DNA of 29,107 nt from a virus: positions 1 to 29,107 of IMG/VR virus record IMGVR_UViG_3300036791_001917. One strand, 5' to 3'. The position numbers and the translations under genes are program-made. A model generated the notes under the pieces. That model did not search any database. It saw only the letters and a list, made by a program, of their open reading frames with translations, and was not told where the DNA came from. Shown in pieces: positions 12,752-19,550 of this stretch. The first letter of the stretch is position 1; every line of letters begins with the position of its first letter.

Positions 12752-15730
12752 TCAATATTGCTTCCACAACTCGTGGCGCTGCGAAACGTTGCCGTCGCGC
12801 TCGTCCTTGATGCCGTAGTACTCGTAGTTGTACTGACCGCCACTCCAGTTCTCGACGCGACCGTACGGGCCGGTTAGATGCGTCATCGTCGTGAAACCGA
12901 AATTCTTGAACAATTGGATCATTTGCGAATACATCGCCGCCCCGCCGGGACCATCGAGCCAATTTTTGAAGTGCTCGATGACGTCGAACTTGAACTGATA
13001 GCCGTGATTCGAGTGCTGCGAGAAGCCGAAGGAGGCGCACATTCCGCATTCGTAAGAGCACATCTGAAGGCCGGGGACTTTCGATTGCGCGAAGTCGTGC
13101 GACACCTGCATCTGATACTGGACGAAATCCATTCCGGGCTTGATCTGGCTGTCGTAGTACGAATCGGGGACCATCCCGTCCGTGTACCCGGCGTTCCATG
13201 CGCTGTCCGGCCAGATCACGTCGCCGGTCGCGGATTGATAGACCTTGTCGAAATAGAAATAGGGCGCGTGTGAGTACCGGGAGCGAGAGAGCGTGGCCGC
13301 GAGGATCTGCGAGACCGTCTGCCCCGCGGTTATGAAGCCTGGGTCCACGTAGTCCCAAAAACCCGACCACGAATTCTGCGGGTACGACGACTGATTCTCG
13401 ACCATGCGAATGACTTGTCCGGCCGGGAAGACCGCCTCGAACGCCTTCCAGCATTGCAGCATCAGCCAGCCTTGTGCTGCTCCGCGAGCATTGGTGAGAC
13501 CCGCCGCAATGTGGCTGCCGAGCCCCGGGTCCCACGATTGCGGCACCTGATAGTTCCAATGCTCGTTCGCGGAAGTGACGTAGTACGTGAGTCCCGGTGC
13601 AGCGTCTTTCCACGCTTGCGCGTACGGGGTGTAGTAATCGGCCACCGGGTTGATGTCCAGACTTCCGATGAATGGATAGTTCAGTGTCGCGGGCGTCGCG
13701 ATATTCACCGGGATCGACCACCCACTGCCGTTGTTCGATTCAGTAAAGACGATGATCGCCCCGCCCGATGTAAGGCGGAGTTGGAAATGAAGCGCATCGA
13801 CGACGTGAACGTAGTAGATCGTCTGCGAGTGAATCGTCGTAATGTTGGTGAGTGGACCGTCGATCCATACCCGTTCGTTTTCCTTAAGACCGTGCGGAGT
13901 TGGAGGTGCTGCGACATCGTCAGCCCCGTGGCCGGTGCCATCAGGAGGCGGCTTGTCGTAGTTGTTCATGGCCGTCTGCGCCAGCATCGCAACCGTGCCC
14001 GCAGTGAGATCGATCTTGAACCGGTTGTACCTGTCGCCGATTGGCAGATTGATGTGAACCGCCTTCGCGCCAACCTCAAGCGCGACCTTGGCCATTACGA
14101 CAACCGGGCACGGGCCGAGATACATCGATCCGCCAGCCCAATAGCCGTGCCGCGATTCCGTGTTGCGAATGTCGGAGAACCAACGGTAGTAGTCCCCGAT
14201 TTCGGCGTTGAGTCCTTCCCAATCGAAGAAACGGATAGTGTTGCAACCTTGGTACGCCGCACGCCACGCCGGCCTAGTGATCTGCCCGGCATCGAGCAGC
14301 GAGCGCTCCGATACCTTGCAACAGACGACATTGGTCAGGTGAATAGTGCCGCCCGTGTCGTTTCCGAACCGCAGTGAAAGACTGAAATTCGACCACCCGG
14401 AAGTTCCCGCATCGAGCGCAGTGAACGTGGCACGCCCGTAGCCGGGTACGATGTTCGTCAGGTAGGGACCCGGTTGCCCCGATGTATTGGTCACCGCCAC
14501 GTACGCAGTCGGTGGAACGCAGGTGACTTCGTAATCGCCGGGCGGAAAGTAGCCGTGGTTGTCGTCCAGCGCGAAAACCGGATTCGTAATCGCCCAGTCG
14601 CCGGGATCGATGTTGGTGGGGAAAGCGTCCGCATCGACCGTGAAAGGCTGACCGTTCTGCTTGTTACCCCACCAGCCGCCATCGACCAGTTTCGAGATGT
14701 TGATGAATGGGTAACTCGAATACCAGTAGGAGAATTTCGCGGTGTTGTAGCTGTGGATCAGCGGGCTGAATTTGATGTATGGCTGGAGGGCGTTGAAGAA
14801 CACGGTCGCCATCTGCTGCCCGCCGGTCGGATTCGGGTGAATCCCGTCTGCGGTCATCGTCGCCGGATCGAATCCGGTGTACTGATCGACAACCGTGATC
14901 GGCGACTGCGGTGTCGAATTCGCCGCCGCCCATCCGGGGATCTGTGCGTTGAGCGACTGCACGCGCGCGTCGCCCCCGGGCCACTGCGTCCCCATGCCGA
15001 TGATCTGCGAGACGAAGAGATGCACGCTCGGGTTCTGCACGCGCGCGCGGTCGAGCATCGCCTTGTAGCCGTTGAGGATGCTCGTGTTCGACACGCTCGA
15101 ATCGGCGGCTGCGAGGTCGTTCGTCCCCATGTGCAGGATGACGATGTTCGCGGCGGTGCCGACGAACCAGTCATCCAGATCGCGTGCGTCGCTGTAGTAG
15201 GGCGGGCTGTTCGGCCAGCCGGGGCCGGTCCCGGAGCCGGCCGGGATGTTCAAGTCGGTCGCGCGATACCCGGAATACCCGTTGTGATCGAAATCGAGGT
15301 TGGCGATGTTGTTATAGGTGATCGAATTGTTGCCGACGAAATCGAGCGGTTGCTTGGCGAGAGCCGTCCATTCGGGCATCTGCTGCATGAGGAGCCGCCA
15401 GCCAGAGTTGGTCGTGTCGTTGGCGGTGATCGAATCTCCGAGCGGCATGATCTTCAGATGCCGGGCCGAATATTCCTCGCTGTCGCACTGAAGCTGCTTC
15501 CACAGGTTCGGGTTGTACGTCGATCCGAAATTCGCTGACGTTGCGACGATGGTGGCGTTCGTCACGTTCTGCACTGGCGACCACATCCGCCCCGTACCGA
15601 AGCGGATGTTGCCGGTGACGTTGGAAATGGTGTCGCCCTCGTTGGCGATTCGATACCAATGTTGCGTACGAGCGGGCGGCTTTGCCTTGCCTGACCCGTG
15701 CAGAAAGAGGTTGCGCAGCTTGGGGTTCAT
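12752..15730 (-). CDS. SGNH esterase plus probable glycoside hydrolase, virion protein, 992 aa
   Basis: Starts at ATG 15730 (ATGA overlap with the fibre gene). Residues about 92-320 form an SGNH/GDSL hydrolase: block I LKIMPLGDSIT (Ser100), block II glycine in NGYSGYRA, block III HMGTND (Asn204) and block V DGIHPN (Asp295, His298). These are the residues of the catalytic triad and oxyanion hole. Residues about 340-475 look like a beta-sandwich carbohydrate-binding region. From about 485 to 950 an alpha/beta fold with WRAAYQGCNTIRFFDW, TSANEHWNY (Glu723) and CSYECGM (Glu894) resembles clan GH-A (TIM-barrel) glycosidases with two candidate catalytic Glu. A segment at about 594-680 looks like an inserted beta domain. 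The likely role is deacetylation and cleavage of a host surface polysaccharide during adsorption; the esterase call is firm, the glycosidase call is inference. Confidence 0.75.
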   Translation of the reverse strand: MNPKLRNLFLHGSGKAKPPARTQHWYRIANEGDTISNVTGNIRFGTGRMWSPVQNVTNATIVATSANFGSTYNPNLWKQLQCDSEEYSARHLKIMPLGDSITANDTTNSGWRLLMQQMPEWTALAKQPLDFVGNNSITYNNIANLDFDHNGYSGYRATDLNIPAGSGTGPGWPNSPPYYSDARDLDDWFVGTAANIVILHMGTNDLAAADSSVSNTSILNGYKAMLDRARVQNPSVHLFVSQIIGMGTQWPGGDARVQSLNAQIPGWAAANSTPQSPITVVDQYTGFDPATMTADGIHPNPTGGQQMATVFFNALQPYIKFSPLIHSYNTAKFSYWYSSYPFINISKLVDGGWWGNKQNGQPFTVDADAFPTNIDPGDWAITNPVFALDDNHGYFPPGDYEVTCVPPTAYVAVTNTSGQPGPYLTNIVPGYGRATFTALDAGTSGWSNFSLSLRFGNDTGGTIHLTNVVCCKVSERSLLDAGQITRPAWRAAYQGCNTIRFFDWEGLNAEIGDYYRWFSDIRNTESRHGYWAGGSMYLGPCPVVVMAKVALEVGAKAVHINLPIGDRYNRFKIDLTAGTVAMLAQTAMNNYDKPPPDGTGHGADDVAAPPTPHGLKENERVWIDGPLTNITTIHSQTIYYVHVVDALHFQLRLTSGGAIIVFTESNNGSGWSIPVNIATPATLNYPFIGSLDINPVADYYTPYAQAWKDAAPGLTYYVTSANEHWNYQVPQSWDPGLGSHIAAGLTNARGAAQGWLMLQCWKAFEAVFPAGQVIRMVENQSSYPQNSWSGFWDYVDPGFITAGQTVSQILAATLSRSRYSHAPYFYFDKVYQSATGDVIWPDSAWNAGYTDGMVPDSYYDSQIKPGMDFVQYQMQVSHDFAQSKVPGLQMCSYECGMCASFGFSQHSNHGYQFKFDVIEHFKNWLDGPGGAAMYSQMIQLFKNFGFTTMTHLTGPYGRVENWSGGQYNYEYYGIKDERDGNVSQRHELWKQY

Positions 15731-17160
15731 GGCGTGACGGTGAAGTTGTCCCAAACGCTCACGGCCGCGGCGAAGCCCATCAACCCTATCTTGGTCGCGC
15801 TTGCGTTTGTCGGCATCGCGACGTTCGTGAGAACCGCCGTGTTGTCCGTCTTCACGGTGATGTTCGTGCCTCGTTTGACGATGGTGATCCCCACCCACGT
15901 GTTGTTCGTGATGACGTTGTTGGCGGACAGCGCGACATCGGTGGCCACACCGCCAGAAACGGATTTCAGTTGGAGCGCCAACGTGCCATCGCTTACTTGG
16001 AACATGTAATCGAAGTTGTTGAGGTCGACGACATTGAAGGCTATGCCCGACCAGACTGCTGTCGGGAGGAAGCTGCAATCGAGCGTGAAGTCGGTCTTGC
16101 CCGCGCCGAGTTCCAGATACGCGACGCTGTTGGTGGCCCCCGGAGTATTGAGGGAGGCCCCGCCTCCGGCAACGCCCCAGACGCCATCGAGCACGACCCA
16201 CGTCTTGCCGTCATCGGAGACGCCGAGGGAGGTGGCGTTGTCGGCGCGCGTGAACGTGTCGTACGCCAGCTTGGGCGGAGCGATCAGGTTGGTGACGGCG
16301 GTCGCAGGGAGTGCCGCTGACAGGTTGCCGGCCGCGTCGCCGATCTTGCCCGCTGCAATCGCGATGGTGGGCGCGTCGGCGGATGTCCACGCGCTGCTGT
16401 ACGTGATGGAGATGATCGCGCCACTGACAGCGATGCCGGTGATGGTGCGGCCTCCGGCCGCGCCGGTCGTTATGTCTGCAGCGATGGGCTGCTTCGCGCC
16501 GATGTTTTCGCTCATCGTCACCGTGATGACGAGCGGTGTCGCAGCGGCGATCACTTCCGACACGTATGTCGGTGCCGTCACGTCGAGGACGCTCAAAAGC
16601 GACCATGCGAAGATGACGTCCGTGCCCTCCTTGGAGGCGACGAAGAGCGTCTGTGCGCCGGGACCTGCCCCGAGTGAATCCGAGCCTTTGTTCAGCCACG
16701 CCGGTGGCGTAGTCGCAGCATGCGCGCCGACAGAATCTTGCAAGAAGATGCAGGAGCACGAGCCGTCAAGGACGGAGCCGAGCCCTTCGCTCAAGGCGAC
16801 ATCGGCCGTGAGCTTGTGGGAATACGCGCCAGAGTCACGCATGCGTTTGCCGAAGCCGGCGGTGTCCAGAGGTACGGCAGCCGTGAACGCGATGTCGAGG
16901 GCGTCGGCGCTTCCGCCCGTCCCCGACACGGTCAGATTGCCCGGCCCGAGGATGCTCGCCCCGTTGATCGTCTTGATGTTCGTGCCGGACACGAGGGTGT
17001 CCTGCTTGTTGTTCGCCGTGGCCTGCGCGGCGTCCGCACTGTTTGCGGCGTTGACGTGGTTGGCGTCGTGCTCGTTCCATGTGAGGGCGGAACCCTTGGC
17101 AGCGCGAGTGATGATCGTCGTCGCGTGCGGAGAGACTCCGGCTTGCTTGTCGGTGCTCAT
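15727..17160 (-). CDS. Fibre-like virion protein with Ig-like and lectin-like domains, 477 aa
   Basis: ATG 17160 overlaps the preceding stop (ATGA) and has aggaagga 9 nt upstream. Residues about 51-78 (KQDTLVSGTNIKTINGASIL) are a motif typical of phage tail fibre proteins. Residues about 190-285 (TAPTYVSEVIAAA, then VTMSENIG and IAAGKIGDAAGNLS) match the SwmB/bacterial Ig-like type of repeat seen in adhesins. From about 295 to the end a concanavalin/LamG-like beta sandwich is likely (YDTFTRADNATSLG, WSGIAFNVVDLNNFDYMF, MGFAAAVSVWDNFTVTP). No enzyme motif is visible. The sugar-binding fold fits recognition of a surface glycan, with the enzyme encoded next door acting on it. Its place among head-completion genes leaves open whether it sits on the tail or on the head. 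Confidence 0.7.
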   Translation of the reverse strand: MSTDKQAGVSPHATTIITRAAKGSALTWNEHDANHVNAANSADAAQATANNKQDTLVSGTNIKTINGASILGPGNLTVSGTGGSADALDIAFTAAVPLDTAGFGKRMRDSGAYSHKLTADVALSEGLGSVLDGSCSCIFLQDSVGAHAATTPPAWLNKGSDSLGAGPGAQTLFVASKEGTDVIFAWSLLSVLDVTAPTYVSEVIAAATPLVITVTMSENIGAKQPIAADITTGAAGGRTITGIAVSGAIISITYSSAWTSADAPTIAIAAGKIGDAAGNLSAALPATAVTNLIAPPKLAYDTFTRADNATSLGVSDDGKTWVVLDGVWGVAGGGASLNTPGATNSVAYLELGAGKTDFTLDCSFLPTAVWSGIAFNVVDLNNFDYMFQVSDGTLALQLKSVSGGVATDVALSANNVITNNTWVGITIVKRGTNITVKTDNTAVLTNVAMPTNASATKIGLMGFAAAVSVWDNFTVTP

Positions 17161-18122
17161 GCTGCTCGTTCCTTCCTGACTACTTTTTGAACGGTGACTT
17201 CGTCGTATCCGGCCACGTCAAAATCGGGAGCACTGTACGTCGTCGTCCCTGTGGGCGGTTGCATTTCGTCGAAACCATCGACATCGTATCCAACGACGCT
17301 GAATCCGCTGTCGGGAGGCGGCTGAGTACCCGGTGGCGGTTTGAGAAGCGGCGGCGGTTGATATGGTGGCACAGGCGGCGGCGCCTCGATAAGCGACGGC
17401 GGCTGATACGGTGGCACAGGCGGCGGCGGCTTGATAAGCAACGGCGGCTGATAACGCGGCGGCGTCAGGCCAGCGAGTTGCAGGAAAAGGCCGTCGAGAG
17501 AGAGCGTGAGCGAGCCGGTGCCCATCGCCTCGGCCTGCGCGCCTTCGGTCGGGTAGCTGGGAGTGCCGCGACAGACACGCAGCGCACCGCTGGCGACAAG
17601 CGTGATTCGTGCGACGACGTACGCGCCGGCCAGCGCCGCAGACTGCAACAAGCGCATCGCGGCGCTCGGGATCGATTGAGGGAGCACGGATAGCTGCACC
17701 GTCTGTTGCGCGAGGATCGACGGTCGGCTGCGCATCTGGCGGTCGAGGATCGTCGTCGCGTTCAACTGCTGCGTCGCCCCCGTGGAGCCCTCGCTCATCT
17801 GATAGCTCGTGCTCTCGGCGAGCGTCGCCCATGACGCGACCGGAACGAACAACGCCGAATCGGTGAAAGGTGGGTATGCGGTCGTATCGAGGCCGTCCGC
17901 CGTGAACGCGTCGACGGTCGGAGCCACGACGATTGCGGCCTGCCCTTGCAGTGGCGCCATGCCGTCGACGTTGGAGAAATAGCCGGCGCTCCATTCGACG
18001 AATCCGTGAGCTGGGGCTGTGACGGCTGCCGGGTTTACGCACGCTACGTTCGTGACCGTGATCGGCGGGCCATACGCAGACGCGATGTCGACCCGGACGT
18101 TCCTGCCAATGACCAACGACAC
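17157..18122 (-). CDS. Tail-tube-like paralogue with Pro-rich C-terminal tail, 321 aa
   Basis: Residues 1-218 align along their whole length with the tail tube protein at 9530-10171: GRNVRVDIAS with GRSVRIEVAA, AHGFVEWSAGYFSNVDGM with AHGLLDAAAGYFDSVIGM, ESTSYQM with EATSYAI, QLNATTILD with KLNATRLID. It then departs: residues 221-270 are proline-rich with three YQPPxLI/PPPPVPP-like units, and 271-309 carry two units (FSVVGYDVDGFDE, FDVAGYDE) related to the repeats in the tail terminator. The GTG start at 18122 has only a weak ribosome binding site but matches the paralogue's start. It lies directly after the connector and before fibre genes. It might be a minor tube or neck protein, or an adaptor anchoring the fibre. 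Homology is clear from the sequence; the role is inference. Confidence 0.7.
   Translation of the reverse strand: MSLVIGRNVRVDIASAYGPPITVTNVACVNPAAVTAPAHGFVEWSAGYFSNVDGMAPLQGQAAIVVAPTVDAFTADGLDTTAYPPFTDSALFVPVASWATLAESTSYQMSEGSTGATQQLNATTILDRQMRSRPSILAQQTVQLSVLPQSIPSAAMRLLQSAALAGAYVVARITLVASGALRVCRGTPSYPTEGAQAEAMGTGSLTLSLDGLFLQLAGLTPPRYQPPLLIKPPPPVPPYQPPSLIEAPPPVPPYQPPPLLKPPPGTQPPPDSGFSVVGYDVDGFDEMQPPTGTTTYSAPDFDVAGYDEVTVQKVVRKERAA
17313..17462 (-). repeat. Proline-rich coding repeats (YQPPxLI unit)
   Basis: Three in-frame units encoding YQPPLLIKPPPPVPP, YQPPSLIEAPPPVPP and YQPPPLLKPPPGTQP. At DNA level ggcggctgata-ggtggcacaggcggcgg-like words recur about 45 nt apart on the plus strand. The segment links the tube-like domain to the FDVAGYDE units. 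Confidence 0.75.
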
Positions 18123-18126
18123 GGCG

Positions 18127-18846
18127 CTAGACCCCGATGCTTGAACGCCGACCCCACAGAAGGTCTTTCACGCCCATCGGCAGTTCGACGATGGCCGATC
18201 GACTCAACGCGTGTTCGACTGCGGCACGGTTGAACCAGAAATGCCCGATGAGCAGGCGCATCGCAACGAGCACGTCTTCGTCGAGCGTTTCGGTATCGAC
18301 ACCGATCTCGCCGATATAGGCCATGCCTGCCGTGTAGTCGATGAGGACGCTGTCGGGTGCGTTGCCCGCTGACGGCCAAAGCTCGCCATATTGCAGCGCG
18401 ATGTCGCCGCTTTGCGTCAGGTAGTACGTCGTCGGGTCCATCACGGTGTAGTCGGTGTCGCTCGCGAGCTTGTAACGGATTTGCTCGATGGAACGGACCG
18501 GCTTGGGTGCTTGCAGCCAGTACGGCATCGACGTGAAAGTCGGCATCGATACGACGTACTGCTGGGCACCGATCACCTTGTCGAGTTCCCCCTCGCAGTA
18601 GTAGCGCGCTGCGCGAATCCACGATTGCAACAGCGTGTCTTGCATCGTGTCGCCGCTGTAGCCGGGCACGTCCTGACGAAGGAACAGGCGCGCTTCCGCG
18701 AGCGAGATCGGTTCCGTCGCAGGAGTCGAAACCCTGCGCACGCTCAAATAATGCAACGGGTGATGCGGATGCTCGTGGTGATAGCCGTAGCCGTAGCCGT
18801 AGCCGTAGCCCCAGTCACCGCCGCCGTAGCCAGGGTCGTAGATCAT
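18127..18846 (-). CDS. Head-tail connector (HK97 gp6-like adaptor), 239 aa
   Basis: ATG 18846 overlaps the methyltransferase stop (ATGA) and follows aggag by 6 nt. From residue about 38 the protein follows the gp6-like pattern: a V-Rhh-TPATEPISLAEARLFLRQD helix, then SWIRAARYYCEGELDKVIGAQQYV, LQAPKPVRSIEQIRYKL, the IDYTAGMA motif common in this family, and a final helix VAMRLLIGHFWFNRAAVE. Gp6-like adaptors form a 12- or 13-subunit ring beneath the portal. The first 30 residues are an odd Gly/Tyr/His-rich leader (GDWGYGYGYGYG, then HHEHPHHPLH) encoded by a hexanucleotide repeat; such a leader is not part of the family fold and its effect is unknown. Confidence 0.85.
   Translation of the reverse strand: MIYDPGYGGGDWGYGYGYGYGYHHEHPHHPLHYLSVRRVSTPATEPISLAEARLFLRQDVPGYSGDTMQDTLLQSWIRAARYYCEGELDKVIGAQQYVVSMPTFTSMPYWLQAPKPVRSIEQIRYKLASDTDYTVMDPTTYYLTQSGDIALQYGELWPSAGNAPDSVLIDYTAGMAYIGEIGVDTETLDEDVLVAMRLLIGHFWFNRAAVEHALSRSAIVELPMGVKDLLWGRRSSIGV
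18782..18810 (-). repeat. Hexanucleotide repeat encoding (GY)n
   Basis: The plus strand shows tagccg repeated four times plus tagcc, giving an alternating Gly-Tyr stretch near the N-terminus of the connector. Slippage would change length by two residues without changing frame. Confidence 0.85.
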
Positions 18847-19550
18847 GTCGCGCTCCTGCGAAATGCGAAGCTGCCGATGGATTCGCGGCCGATCGTTGTT
18901 TCGGCGTTGTTCGCTTCGATCGCCGCGAATCCGTGCCTGTGCATGAAGCCGACGAGGCCGCTTTCGGTGAAATACCAAAGATGCTCGCCGGGCTTGTAGT
19001 GTTTCGAGCCGCGCGCGTCGTCGCCGTCGCGATAAATCGGCGTCGAGATGAACACCCACCGATCGACGTTGTCGAGTATTTCGGACGGGTTCGCCATGTG
19101 TTCGATGGAATCCCACATCGTCACGGCGTCGACGCGCATGCTTCGCGGGTCGCAGAACAGGCTGCGTTCGAAGAGCCAGCGCACGCCAGCCGGGTTCACG
19201 TCCCAGCCGCTCGCTGTCGCGTATTCCAGAAAAGCCGTCACGAAGTAGCCGCCCCCGATGCCGACATCGACGATTGCGCCTTGCCAATGACGACGCACGA
19301 ATCCGATCCTCGCTTTGGTCAGAGCTCGACCCGTGTCGGTGAGGTCGAGGGCCTGATAGCGGTCGAAGTAGTCTGCGCCGTAGAAATCGGGAGCGGGCTG
19401 CACGTCGAGATAGCCGAGGCCGAGTTCAGGCAACCAGAGCAGGTGCCGCGCTGCGAGCGACGCGAAGTCGCCATTGGTCGAACTGCTCGCGAAGGTGGGC
19501 GTTCCCCTTCCTGCAAGCGTGTCGGGACGACGTGCAGCGGCAAAACTCAT
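18843..19550 (-). CDS. Class I SAM-dependent methyltransferase, 235 aa
   Basis: A Rossmann-fold methyltransferase. Motif I is AIVDVGIGGGYFV (SAM-binding Gly loop), a later acidic residue lies in ATASGWDVN, and the motif IV-like region is VTMWDSIEHMANP, followed by VFISTPIY and EHLWYFTESGLVGFMHRHGF. The order fits Methyltransf_23-type enzymes, which usually act on small molecules, sugars or glycans rather than on DNA; no DNA-methylase NPPY or DPPY motif is present. The start at ATG 19550 is uncertain: it overlaps the glycosyltransferase-like gene by 125 bp, and the first 30 residues (SFAAARRPDTLAGRGTP) are poor in family-like features, so a downstream start near DFASLAARH is possible. Pairing with a glycosyltransferase suggests methylation of a transferred sugar (inference). 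Confidence 0.75.
   Translation of the reverse strand: MSFAAARRPDTLAGRGTPTFASSSTNGDFASLAARHLLWLPELGLGYLDVQPAPDFYGADYFDRYQALDLTDTGRALTKARIGFVRRHWQGAIVDVGIGGGYFVTAFLEYATASGWDVNPAGVRWLFERSLFCDPRSMRVDAVTMWDSIEHMANPSEILDNVDRWVFISTPIYRDGDDARGSKHYKPGEHLWYFTESGLVGFMHRHGFAAIEANNAETTIGRESIGSFAFRRSAT

Noticed and set aside
18843-19550. Methyltransferase as a DNA restriction-evasion methylase
   Set aside because: The catalytic motifs typical of adenine or cytosine DNA methylases (DPPY/NPPY or PCQ) are absent; the motif order fits small-molecule or glycan methyltransferases.
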